Assembly: GCF_011043555.1 (NCBI RefSeq)
Contig: NZ_JAAKGS010000002.1
Span: 124,001 to 188,000, forward strand
Source: Sphingobacterium sp. SGR-19
Lineage (GTDB): Bacteria > Bacteroidota > Bacteroidia > Sphingobacteriales > Sphingobacteriaceae
Reading direction: 5' to 3'
Length of the DNA stretch: 64,000 bases
Each line of letters starts with the position of its first letter. Positions within the stretch are counted from its first letter, which is position 1. The notes below the pieces were generated by a model. It was not told the DNA's origin. It ran no database searches and was given only the letters and a program-made list of their open reading frames with translations. Below, piece after piece: positions 37,473 through 51,704 of the stretch. A program made the position numbers and the translations under genes.

Positions 37473-38615
37473 ATGTTACCTTTAGCAGGTTTTACAGTAC
37501 TAGATTTTAGTCAATTTTTATCCGGGCCATTGACGAGTCTTCGTTTGGCAGATTTGGGCGCTCGGGTTATTAAAATAGAAAAGCCCGGCACGGGCGATAT
37601 ATGTCGGCAACTATACACCTCCGAGACGGTGTTGAATGGGACATCTACTGTTTTTCACGCGATTAACCGGAATAAGGAAAGTATCGTGCTGGATATAAAA
37701 AGTGAGGCGGATTGTCGCGTTATCGGGGACTTAATTGCTAAAGCAGATGTGGTGATGCATAACTTTCGCCCTGGTGTCATGGAGCGTTTGGGTTTTGATT
37801 ATGCGCGCGTTCGAGAAATAAATCCTTCCGTTATTTACGGAGAGATTTCCGGATACGGAAAAGAAGGCACATGGGCTGCTAAGCCTGGGCAAGATTTATT
37901 GTTGCAGTCGCTCACCGGCATGACCTGGCTCAGTGGTGATGCTACAAACGGACCTGTTCCCATGGGCTTATCTATTGTAGATATGTTTGCAGGCGGCAAC
38001 TTATGCAGTGCTATTTTGGCTTGTTTATACCGTCGAGCGATACAAAAAGTCGGCGCACACGTGCATGTTAGTATGCTCGATTCAGCGGTAGACATCCAGT
38101 TTGAAACGGTTACGACCTATTTTCGGGATGGTCAATTATTGCCGCAACGGAGTGAAGTGAGTAATGCACACGCCTATCTGGCAGCTCCGTATGGCGTATA
38201 TCGCACAGCGGACGGCTTCCTCGCCTTGGCGATGGGGTCTATTCCGCAATTGAGACAATTATTGGATTGTCCGGAATTAGAAAACTTTGCCGATGGCGAG
38301 CAAGCATTTAAAGAGCGGGATGCTATTAAAAAGATTTTGATGCAGCACTTAGTAACCAAGTCTACCGCTTATTGGCTTGGTATTTTGGAGGCTGCTGATA
38401 TCTGGTGTGCGGATGTGCTGGACTGGAACCGATTGACGGCACACGACGGTTTTAAAGTATTGGATATGGTACAGAAAGTAACTATGGGAGATGGATTCGC
38501 ATATGAAACAACCCGTTGTCCTATCCGCATAGACGGCGAATTACTAATATCCACAAAAGGCTCACCGAAATTAGGGGAGCATACAGAAAAAATATTGGAG
38601 GAGTTATATGGATAA
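37473..38615 (+). CDS. CaiB/BaiF (family III) CoA-transferase 2
   Basis: This 380-residue paralogue of the preceding gene is collinear throughout: [59 protein letters not shown], and the catalytic Asp about 170 in MGLSIVDMF. The two copies keep the same landmarks and both retain the catalytic Asp. They may therefore form a heteromer or act on two acids, rather than one being a dead copy. It overlaps the downstream solute-binding-like gene by 8 bases, mirroring the overlap upstream, so the four genes form a symmetrical module. A strong GGAGGAG inside its 3' end serves the next start. Confidence 0.92.
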   Translation: MLPLAGFTVLDFSQFLSGPLTSLRLADLGARVIKIEKPGTGDICRQLYTSETVLNGTSTVFHAINRNKESIVLDIKSEADCRVIGDLIAKADVVMHNFRPGVMERLGFDYARVREINPSVIYGEISGYGKEGTWAAKPGQDLLLQSLTGMTWLSGDATNGPVPMGLSIVDMFAGGNLCSAILACLYRRAIQKVGAHVHVSMLDSAVDIQFETVTTYFRDGQLLPQRSEVSNAHAYLAAPYGVYRTADGFLALAMGSIPQLRQLLDCPELENFADGEQAFKERDAIKKILMQHLVTKSTAYWLGILEAADIWCADVLDWNRLTAHDGFKVLDMVQKVTMGDGFAYETTRCPIRIDGELLISTKGSPKLGEHTEKILEELYG

Positions 38616-39831
38616 GTTACGTTTTGCCGTCCGGAAATTTGATCCTTTTGAAAGCGCGTTGGAAAAGTGTTGGGCAGCCTATAAATCCTTGCATCCTTCG
38701 GATGTAGAGATGGAATTTGTGCCGTTGGATTTGGAACAATTAACGGATGCGTTCTTTGAAACGGACGGCCTTCATAATGGTGACTGGGATATCGTGCATA
38801 TCAATACCGATTGGATAACCCGTGCTTATGACATACAAGGTTTGTTTGCATTAAATGATTTCCTGCAAGCAAACCCGCCGGAAGATTACGATAACGCCTG
38901 GTCGGATAGCTTAACCAGCTTGCAAAATTTTGATGGGCGTATATATGGACTTCCTTTTCACGACGGACCGGAATGTCTGGTCGTAAGGAAAGATTTATTT
39001 GAAAAGGAGGAAGAGCAAGCCCGTTTTCGCGAGCGCTATGGAAAAGCACTGGAACTTCCGAAAACCTGGAACGATTTTTTGACTGTTGCCGAATTCTTTA
39101 CCCGTCCCGAAGTGAATCTATATGGGACTGTATTTGCCGGATATCCCGATGGTCATAATGCCGTATTTGATTTTTGTATACAGCTATGGTCGCGGGGAGG
39201 TGAACTCTCCAGTGGCGATAAAGCTGTTCACCTAGATCAGCCTATAGCCGCGGAAGCGTTGGATTTCTATAGAGCTTTGTTCCGAAACCAATCCTGTCTG
39301 CATCCAAAATCAACGGCTTACGAATCCGTGCAGGCGGGTCAGGCTTTTGCCCGCGGAGAGGTGGCGATGATGGTCAATTGGTTTGGCTTCGCGTCTTGGG
39401 CACAGATTGATGGCGCATCGGCTGTCAAAGGAAAAGTAGATGTTGCCCCCATTCCGGCGGCTATAATAGACATGTCGCCCTCGCTGAACGTCTATTGGTT
39501 GTATGCGATTGCACAAGGCAGCCGTCATAAGGCATTAGCGTACGATTTTATTCGATTTGCCGTGAGCAAGGAGAACGATAAGTTGTTGACGATGGAAGGT
39601 GGGGTAGGATGCCGGTACTCGACATGGCACGATGCCGAAATCAATCAATTTATTCCTTTTTATAACAAACTTGCTCAACTGCATCAAACGGCTCGTACAT
39701 TGCCGAGATTGGCCAACTGGACGGAGATTGCGCATATCATAGATGATACGGTTACATCCGCTGTTCAAAGTGAACAAAGTAGTGCAACCTTGCTAACAGA
39801 AGCTCAGGAAAAAATAAACACATGGATATGA
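38608..39831 (+). CDS. Family-1 solute-binding-protein-like protein without signal peptide (2)
   Basis: This 407-residue maltose-binding-type fold is distinct from the copy at 35155. It shows [67 protein letters not shown] and [14 protein letters not shown], all standard solute-binding-protein landmarks. It again starts at the mature domain with no leader, so it should be cytoplasmic. The ATG at 38608 is preceded by GGAGGAG and overlaps the CoA-transferase 2 stop by 8 bases. No ABC transporter partner is encoded nearby. It ends overlapping the oxidoreductase start. Role unknown; a partner or effector-binding subunit of CoA-transferase 2 is my working idea. Confidence 0.8.
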   Translation: MDKLRFAVRKFDPFESALEKCWAAYKSLHPSDVEMEFVPLDLEQLTDAFFETDGLHNGDWDIVHINTDWITRAYDIQGLFALNDFLQANPPEDYDNAWSDSLTSLQNFDGRIYGLPFHDGPECLVVRKDLFEKEEEQARFRERYGKALELPKTWNDFLTVAEFFTRPEVNLYGTVFAGYPDGHNAVFDFCIQLWSRGGELSSGDKAVHLDQPIAAEALDFYRALFRNQSCLHPKSTAYESVQAGQAFARGEVAMMVNWFGFASWAQIDGASAVKGKVDVAPIPAAIIDMSPSLNVYWLYAIAQGSRHKALAYDFIRFAVSKENDKLLTMEGGVGCRYSTWHDAEINQFIPFYNKLAQLHQTARTLPRLANWTEIAHIIDDTVTSAVQSEQSSATLLTEAQEKINTWI

Positions 39832-40904
39832 TAGCTATTGATTATAAAACAATATTGCCACAAACGTCTTTGCCCATTATTATTATCGGGGCAGGAGGCA
39901 TTGTGAAAGATGCCCATTTGCCGGCATACCGCAAAGCAGGTTTCGATGTACATGGGATTGTGAATCGAACGAAAGCTAAAGCTGAAGCATTGGCCCGGGA
40001 GTTTGCTATTCCACACGTTTACGATTCCGTTGCCAATGCAGTAGCGCAAGCCCCCGAAAATGCGGTATATGATATCACCATCATGCCAAATAAATTTATC
40101 GAGACGTTGGAAGCATTGCCCGATGGTGCGGCCGTGCTGATTCAAAAGCCAATGGGTGATTATTATCCCGAAAGTGAAGCCATTTTAGAAGTTTGCCAAC
40201 GGAAAGGTTTAGTGGCAGCGATCAATTGCCAGCTCCGGCAAGCACCTTTTGTAAATGCCGCCCGCTGGCTAATCGAACAAGGGCACATTGGTGAGCTTTA
40301 TGATATGGAAGTGCGTGTCAATGTACATACACCTTGGCAGCTGTTTCCCCACGTAATGGTACATCCTCGTTTGGAGATTCTTTATCATAGCGTACATTAT
40401 ATTGATTTAATCCGTTCGTTTTTAGGAAACCCACAATCGGTATATGCCAAAACATTGAAACATCCAGCAAAGGATTTATCGTCAAGTAGAACGACGCTCT
40501 TATTTGATTATGGCGATACGTTGCACGCAGTCGTTAATACGAACCATGATCATGATTTTGGCCCACAGCACCAGGAAAGTTATATCAAATGGGAAGGAAC
40601 CAAGGGTGCGGTAAAAGCCACGATGGGGTTGTTAATGGACTACCCACATGGCGTGCCGGATGTATTTGAATACTGTATTAAACCGGAAGATGGCAGCACG
40701 CCCGACTGGGTTAAATACCCGATTGAAGGTACATGGTTCCCCGATGCGTTCATTGGAAGTATGGGGAGTCTGATGCGCTATAAATTAGGCGAGATAGCAG
40801 TACTTCCGGCTGCTGTCGAAGACGTTATCCATACGATGGCGGTAGTAGAAGCAGCTTATAAGAGCAATGAAATCGGAGGACAACTCATACATTATAATTC
40901 ATAA
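39822..40904 (+). CDS. Gfo/Idh/MocA-family oxidoreductase 2
   Basis: This 360-residue cytoplasmic protein has the Rossmann motif IIIIGAGGIVKDAHLPAY and the central VLIQKPMGDYY (the EKP-type motif as QKP). The substrate domain carries HPRLEILYHSVHYIDLIRSFLG with conserved histidines. It probably catalyses NAD(P)-dependent oxidation or reduction of a sugar or sugar acid. It differs clearly from the oxidoreductase at 25132. It overlaps the preceding gene by 10 bases (ATG 39822) or 4 bases (ATG 39828). Its position between the CoA-transferase module and the MaoC gene suggests that a sugar-like acid is oxidised before or after CoA activation. Confidence 0.88.
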   Translation: MDMIAIDYKTILPQTSLPIIIIGAGGIVKDAHLPAYRKAGFDVHGIVNRTKAKAEALAREFAIPHVYDSVANAVAQAPENAVYDITIMPNKFIETLEALPDGAAVLIQKPMGDYYPESEAILEVCQRKGLVAAINCQLRQAPFVNAARWLIEQGHIGELYDMEVRVNVHTPWQLFPHVMVHPRLEILYHSVHYIDLIRSFLGNPQSVYAKTLKHPAKDLSSSRTTLLFDYGDTLHAVVNTNHDHDFGPQHQESYIKWEGTKGAVKATMGLLMDYPHGVPDVFEYCIKPEDGSTPDWVKYPIEGTWFPDAFIGSMGSLMRYKLGEIAVLPAAVEDVIHTMAVVEAAYKSNEIGGQLIHYNS

Positions 40905-40933
40905 TTTATCACGTATAACTCATATCGAATAAC

Positions 40934-41386
40934 ATGCATTTTGAATCTATTTTTTTTGAAGATTATATATTAGAAGATAAACGTACCACATTAGGGCGTA
41001 CGATTACAGAAACGGATTTTGTTGTACATGCCGGACACACGGGCGATTTTTTTCCGCATCATATGGATGCCGAATGGTGTAAAACACAACCTTTTGGACA
41101 ACGGATTGCACATGGCACTATGATATTTGCGATAGGTATAGGACTCACGGCTTCCGTGATCAATCCAGAGGCATTTTCGAAAGGATATGATCGTTTGCGC
41201 TTTGTGAAACCTGTTTTTATCGGCGATACGATACATGCGGAAGTGACTATTTCTGAAAAATCAGAGGCTAAAAACCCGGCATTTGGAACGGTCGTGGAAC
41301 ATGTAGAAATGATAAACCAACACGGAGAAGTTGTTTTGGTGGCAGACCATATCCTGCTCGCTAAGCGAAAAGAAACAACCACCTAA
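40934..41386 (+). CDS. MaoC-family hot-dog hydratase/dehydratase
   Basis: This 150-residue single hot-dog domain has the hydratase catalytic signature [11 protein letters not shown], with Asp about 38 and His about 43 at the D-x4-H spacing of (R)-specific enoyl-CoA hydratases. RIAHGTMIF follows, and the domain closes with [11 protein letters not shown]. It adds or removes water on an acyl-CoA. Combined with the two CoA-transferases it makes a CoA-thioester route likely in block C: activation of an acid, oxidation, then hydration or dehydration. No thiolase, CoA lyase or acyl-CoA dehydrogenase is encoded in the window, so later steps must be elsewhere. Confidence 0.88.
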   Translation: MHFESIFFEDYILEDKRTTLGRTITETDFVVHAGHTGDFFPHHMDAEWCKTQPFGQRIAHGTMIFAIGIGLTASVINPEAFSKGYDRLRFVKPVFIGDTIHAEVTISEKSEAKNPAFGTVVEHVEMINQHGEVVLVADHILLAKRKETTT

Positions 41387-41396
41387 TTATTGTCCT

Positions 41397-42689
41397 ATGG
41401 AACTCGGTACAAAAGAAAATATAACGTTCACCAACGGAGGGGCTAGAAGCTATCTATTTCCTTTTATTCTGATTGTCAGTTTATTTTTTTTATGGGGAAT
41501 GGCGCACAATCTAAATGGCGTTTTGATTCCGCATTTAAAAAAAGCCTGCCAGCTGGACAACAGTCAATCGGCTTTAGTAGACACGTCTATTTTCCTCGCC
41601 TATTTTATCATGGCGCTTCCCGCAGGTTATCTCCTCCGCAGATGGGGATATAAGTTATCCATTATTATGGGGTTGATCGCTTTTGCGATAGGGGCATTCC
41701 TGTTCATTCCTGCGGCGGATTATCGCATGTATGAATTGTTTTTGCTGGCTTTGTTTATTATCGGTTGCGGTTTGGCGGTGTTAGAAACAGCAGCGAATCC
41801 GTATGCCGCTATTTTGGGCAAGCCGGAAGCGGCTACACATCGTCTTAATCTCGCGGCATCATTCAATGGTCTGGCAGCCATGGTTGCCCCAATTTTAGGG
41901 ACGGTGTTTATCTTGTCCGGTAAAAGTTACTCCGAAGCCGAGTTGAATGCTATGGCGGAGGTGGAACGGATGGCGTATCTGATGGAAGAAGCATCCTCCG
42001 TCAAAACACCCTATTTAGTGCTGGGCTTAATCTTGCTGCTCGTGGCTGTTGTATTTATATTTGTGAAGCTGCCGGAGATAAAGGAAAGTGGCAATGAAGA
42101 AGATACGGATAGAAAACGTGGATTTTTTGCCGTGCTTCGCCATAAACATCTGGCCTTCGCCGTTATAGCACAATTTTTCTATGTCGGTGCACAGGTTTGT
42201 GTAACCAGTTTTTTTATCCGCATGGCACAACAAGGGGCCGGCGTAGATGAGAAAACAGCGGGCTACTATTTAGGTGTATATGGACTGCTCTTTATGGCGG
42301 GAAGATTTGTGGGAACATTCCTGTTGCGCTATACAACAGCAAATCGCTTATTGGCCTTGTATGCTTTGGTTTGTGCATTATTGGCCGCAATCGCCGTACT
42401 GGGTTCCGGTATGGTGGTATTGTATGCTTTAGGTGGTTTAGGGTTCTTTATGTCGATTATGTTTCCCACCATCTTTTCGTTGGGCATTAGCGGTTTGGGT
42501 GATGAGACAAAGCAAGCTTCTTCCTGGTTAATTATGGCCATCGTCGGGGGTGCAATCTTCCCTTATATGACTGGCGGTATTATAGACATCGCGCATGACA
42601 ATACGCAGATGGGATATATCGTGCCTTTTGTATGCTATGTGGTTATTCTATGGTTTGCACAAAAAGGATATAAACCTGCCCTTCGGTAA
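41397..42689 (+). CDS. FucP-like MFS sugar:H+ symporter family transporter
   Basis: This 430-residue inner-membrane protein has twelve hydrophobic segments and FucP-family signatures SLFFLWGMAHNLNGVLIP, ALPAGYLL, AVLETAANPYAAILG and RLNLAASFNGLAAM. Compared with E. coli L-fucose permease, the Glu of LETAANP (about 130) and the Asn of SFNGL (about 157) are kept. The proton-coupling Asp (Asp46 in E. coli, in NLNDILL) is Gly here (about 41, NLNGVLI). Coupling or substrate may therefore differ. The start at 41397 lies 10 bases after the MaoC stop. It probably moves the block C substrate from periplasm to cytoplasm. Confidence 0.88.
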   Translation: MELGTKENITFTNGGARSYLFPFILIVSLFFLWGMAHNLNGVLIPHLKKACQLDNSQSALVDTSIFLAYFIMALPAGYLLRRWGYKLSIIMGLIAFAIGAFLFIPAADYRMYELFLLALFIIGCGLAVLETAANPYAAILGKPEAATHRLNLAASFNGLAAMVAPILGTVFILSGKSYSEAELNAMAEVERMAYLMEEASSVKTPYLVLGLILLLVAVVFIFVKLPEIKESGNEEDTDRKRGFFAVLRHKHLAFAVIAQFFYVGAQVCVTSFFIRMAQQGAGVDEKTAGYYLGVYGLLFMAGRFVGTFLLRYTTANRLLALYALVCALLAAIAVLGSGMVVLYALGGLGFFMSIMFPTIFSLGISGLGDETKQASSWLIMAIVGGAIFPYMTGGIIDIAHDNTQMGYIVPFVCYVVILWFAQKGYKPALR

Positions 42690-42880
42690 GGGATGTGGCA
42701 ACATAATATAATAGCTGGAGAAAATATTATAAGGTCTAGGTTTACTTTTAAAGTATATTTGTAATTGGTGCTAAATGCGCCAAAAAATAATGTATTGGAT
42801 CTTATCGACGCGGATAAAGATTGCGATACTTTATACGATATTAGCACGAACACATTTTCAACCATTATTATAAAAATAGG
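42690..42880 (+). promoter_or_regulatory. Intergenic region before block D with promoter and leader hairpin
   Basis: This 191-base gap holds TATATTTG (42754-42761), an exact match to TAnnTTTG. Immediately downstream is a seven-pair hairpin, TTGGTGC / GCGCCAA with a five-base loop (42765-42783, one G-U pair), which would sit at or just after the start of the transcript. The following about 100 bases are an untranslated leader before the GH78 gene. No convincing terminator for block C was seen, only an AT-only inverted repeat near 42704-42730. Confidence 0.5.
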
Positions 42881-48305
<5,425 letters not shown>

Positions 48306-48311
48306 ATATAG

Positions 48312-51300
48312 ATGAGATTACGGTTTTATATCAGTATAGGGATATTATGTAGTTGGTTTTTGGGAAATGCCCAAATAAAAGGCATTCCGACCCATATCGT
48401 TCCGCTTGCAGCAGATTCGTATGAAAAAGCGAAACCGTGGGTGGTATGGTACTTTATGCATGCCAGCTATTCAAAAGAAGGGATCACGGCCGATTTACAG
48501 GCGATGGCGGAAAACAATATCGCCGGAGCTTATTTTACGCCTATCAAAGCAAAGACAGATCCACCGTTGTTTGAGCCCGCAGCAGAAACATTAACACCGG
48601 AATGGTGGGAAATGTTCCGGCATCTGGTAGCGGAGGCCAAGAGATATGGTATACAGATAGCGATGTTCCCTAATGATGGGTTTGCTACCGCTGGTGGTCC
48701 TTGGATCACACCAGAAAAATCGATGCAAAAAGTGGTTTATGCGGATACGACAATAACCGTTAATCGTCCGGGTAAGGTCAACATTCCGTTGCCACAACCG
48801 GAAAAGCTACACAACTACTATGAAGATATTCAGTTGTTTGCTATCCCGATACCCAAAAAATATAGACGTAGCGATGAGGAATCTCCTAGGGTTACCAGTA
48901 GCTACGATGAAGATATACAGCATTTGGCACAAAAAGATAACGATCGGCGTTTCGCGACATCCCAACCCGGCTGGATCCAATACGCGTTTGAGCAACCCTT
49001 TCCTTGTAATGCAGTAAAAGTAGATCGTCGCGCCAATAATTACGGCTCAAATAGGCTGAAGATATTGGTGAGTAATGACGGTGTCAACTTTGACGAATTG
49101 ATGCAGCTAAAATCCCCGCGAACAGGTTGGCTGGATTGGGACAACGGTGTCACGCATACCATTCCGTATACCGAAGCAAAATATTTTCGTTTTGTGTTCG
49201 ATCCGACCAATTTTGAACCCGGAGCAGAAGACCTAGATGCTGCTAAATGGAAACCTTCAATCAATCTTATAGGGATTACGTTATTTGAAGAACCGCGTGT
49301 TCATCAATATGAAGGTAAGATAGGTGAAATTTGGCGGGTTTCGTTGCCAACCGACGAAAGGGACGTTAATCCGGCCTATGTTATGGATAGCGAGAAAGCG
49401 ATTACGCTGAATCCAACCGCTGTCCAAGGTGAAGAACTCACGACAGAATTGCCGGCAGGCAACTGGAAGATCCTGCGGATCGGGCATACCACGACAGGGC
49501 ATAAAAATGAAACGGCGGGTGCAGGAAAGGGGTTGGAGTGTGATAAACTGAATGCCGAAACGGTTGCTTTCCAGTTCGAGCAATGGTTTGGAAAAGCTTA
49601 TGAAATGGTGGGACGAGAACTAGCCAAGGATGTGCTCACCGTCTATCATATTGATTCCTGGGAATCGGGTAGCCAAAATTGGACAAAGCAGATGCCGCAG
49701 GAGTTTAGAACAAGGAGAGGGTATGATCTCACGACCTATCTTCCCGTATTAGCCGGGTATATTGTTAACAGTGTCGGAGAATCCGAAGCTTTCCTGCACG
49801 ACTTCCGCGAGACGATCGCCGATCTGTTGCAGGAGAAAGGTTATCAAACGCTCCGCCAGAAGTCGGATGAGTATGGAGTGGAATTTACGGCAGAGATGAC
49901 CGCTCCCGTGATGTTGAGCGATGGTATGGAACATTTCGGCTGGGCGGACAGGCCGATGGGTGAGTTTTGGTTCAGAAGTCCTTCGCATGATAAGCCTAAT
50001 GATATCTTAGACGCGACCTCCGGCGGACACATCTATGGTAAGAATAACATCATGGCAGAAGCGTTTACGCAAATCCGGATGGAATGGGATGAGCATCCGC
50101 GCTTGTTAAAATCGCTTCAGGACCGGAACTTTGCATTAGGTATCAATAGTCTAGTTTACCATGTTTATGTGCATAATCCTTGGATGGATCGTAAACCGGG
50201 GATGACATTGGACGGTATAGGTCTTTATTTTCAACGTGACCAAACCTGGTGGAAACCTGGAAAAGCTTGGGTTGATTATGCTATACGTGCACAACAATTA
50301 TTACAAACTGGGAAGCCGGTACGTGATATAGCCGTATTTATTGGTGAGGAAATGCCGAGACGATCGATATTGCCAGACCGTTTAACAAACACATTGCCGG
50401 GTATTATAGGAGAGTCTCGTGTCGACCGAACCGATTCGCTGATGCGTAACGAAGGTTGGCCAGCACAGAAAATAGCAAGTGTGACGACGAGTGCAAATAT
50501 GTATAATCCTGCCGATTGGGTTGACCCGTTGCGGGGATACGCGTATGATTCCTTTAATCCCGATGTTTTACTGAACCAGGCGAAAGTGGTGGATGGGAAC
50601 GTTGTGTTTGCCGATCATATCGCCTATCGTTTGCTGGTGGTACCTGGGCAGCATCTTTTGAATCCTACGCCAAACCACTTCTCACTGGCCGTACTACAAA
50701 AGTTTGCGGATTTAGCGGAACAGGGAGCAAGCGTATTGTTTAAAGAGAAACCTACACATATACATGGTATTGTTGCTAAACAAGATTCTATAGCTTTTCA
50801 AAAGATAGTCGATAAACTCTTTAGCGATATGCAGATGGCGGATGGTTTACAATATAAGGCCCTCGGAAAAGGTAAAGTTTATCTTGGTGTATATCATGCG
50901 GATAGTTTTGACCCGTTGGGCATAAAAGAGGATGTGATCATTGATAACAAAAATAATGCATCCATTTCTTGGAACCACCGACATTTTGATGGTGGAGATA
51001 GCTATTTTGTTGCAAATCAAGACAGCGTACAACGTAAGGCTTCTCTATCGTTTAGAGCAACTGCATCAAACATCTATTTGTACGATGTTCTTCAAGATAG
51101 ATTATTGCCAGTTTCTTCGGTGCAAAAAGATAATCGTACCGAGTTAAATATAGTATTTGAGCCGTTCCAGTCATTTTTTGTGTTATTTAGCGAGAGCCAG
51201 CTGAATCTTCCAGATTGGGAGGTAGTGAAAGTAGAGACATTAAAAGGCGAATGGAATTTACAGCTGGCCGATGTGAAACACGAACCCATAAAGCAACAAC

Positions 51301-51704
51301 ACCCAGATTTCTGGACGACATCGGTAGTGGATGATGTGCGTTATCATTCAGGGATGGGCAGCTACTCCTTAACCTTCAATCAGCCCAAGAAAATAGGTGA
51401 ACAACGTGTAACCTTGAAACTAGAAAGAGTGGAAAGTCTTGCAGAGATCGTGTTGAACGGGAAAGAGGTTGGTGTCATATGGACAAACCCATTAGAGATT
51501 GATGTAACGGACTATTTGACGCGTGGTAAAAATAAGCTGGAAGTACGGGTATATAACACCTGGGGCAACCGTTTTGGCTATGAAAGCCGCCACGAACCGG
51601 CAGAAAGGCTTATCCAAACGATAGCGACCCCGAAATATTTAAAAGATCTACAGAAATCCGGATTGCAAGGCGATGTCCAATTGATATGGTATCATAAAAA
51701 ATGA
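48312..51704 (+). CDS. GH106 alpha-L-rhamnosidase
   Basis: This 1130-residue secreted protein has a signal peptide ending near FLGNAQ. GH106 features are KPWVVWYFMHASYSKEGITADLQAM, NNIAGAYFTPI, YGIQIAMFPNDGFATAGGPW and the later HIDSWESGSQNWT, then AEAFTQI and GRDQTWWKPG-like FQRDQTWWKPG, followed by C-terminal jelly-roll domains (LNGKEVGVIWTNPLEIDVT). GH106 enzymes remove alpha-L-rhamnose from rhamnogalacturonans, including RG-II. It starts 6 bases after the GH2 stop and its stop overlaps the GH127 start (ATGA). With the two GH78 genes this makes three rhamnosidases in one island. Confidence 0.9.
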   Translation: MRLRFYISIGILCSWFLGNAQIKGIPTHIVPLAADSYEKAKPWVVWYFMHASYSKEGITADLQAMAENNIAGAYFTPIKAKTDPPLFEPAAETLTPEWWEMFRHLVAEAKRYGIQIAMFPNDGFATAGGPWITPEKSMQKVVYADTTITVNRPGKVNIPLPQPEKLHNYYEDIQLFAIPIPKKYRRSDEESPRVTSSYDEDIQHLAQKDNDRRFATSQPGWIQYAFEQPFPCNAVKVDRRANNYGSNRLKILVSNDGVNFDELMQLKSPRTGWLDWDNGVTHTIPYTEAKYFRFVFDPTNFEPGAEDLDAAKWKPSINLIGITLFEEPRVHQYEGKIGEIWRVSLPTDERDVNPAYVMDSEKAITLNPTAVQGEELTTELPAGNWKILRIGHTTTGHKNETAGAGKGLECDKLNAETVAFQFEQWFGKAYEMVGRELAKDVLTVYHIDSWESGSQNWTKQMPQEFRTRRGYDLTTYLPVLAGYIVNSVGESEAFLHDFRETIADLLQEKGYQTLRQKSDEYGVEFTAEMTAPVMLSDGMEHFGWADRPMGEFWFRSPSHDKPNDILDATSGGHIYGKNNIMAEAFTQIRMEWDEHPRLLKSLQDRNFALGINSLVYHVYVHNPWMDRKPGMTLDGIGLYFQRDQTWWKPGKAWVDYAIRAQQLLQTGKPVRDIAVFIGEEMPRRSILPDRLTNTLPGIIGESRVDRTDSLMRNEGWPAQKIASVTTSANMYNPADWVDPLRGYAYDSFNPDVLLNQAKVVDGNVVFADHIAYRLLVVPGQHLLNPTPNHFSLAVLQKFADLAEQGASVLFKEKPTHIHGIVAKQDSIAFQKIVDKLFSDMQMADGLQYKALGKGKVYLGVYHADSFDPLGIKEDVIIDNKNNASISWNHRHFDGGDSYFVANQDSVQRKASLSFRATASNIYLYDVLQDRLLPVSSVQKDNRTELNIVFEPFQSFFVLFSESQLNLPDWEVVKVETLKGEWNLQLADVKHEPIKQQHPDFWTTSVVDDVRYHSGMGSYSLTFNQPKKIGEQRVTLKLERVESLAEIVLNGKEVGVIWTNPLEIDVTDYLTRGKNKLEVRVYNTWGNRFGYESRHEPAERLIQTIATPKYLKDLQKSGLQGDVQLIWYHKK

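Noticed and set aside
35155..39831. An ordinary ABC sugar importer with two binding proteins
   Set aside because: Neither protein has a signal peptide or lipobox, and no permease or ATPase gene lies within the operon.
42704..42730. Terminator for block C
   Set aside because: The only inverted repeat is ATAATAT/ATATTAT, composed entirely of A and T, too weak to support a terminator call.
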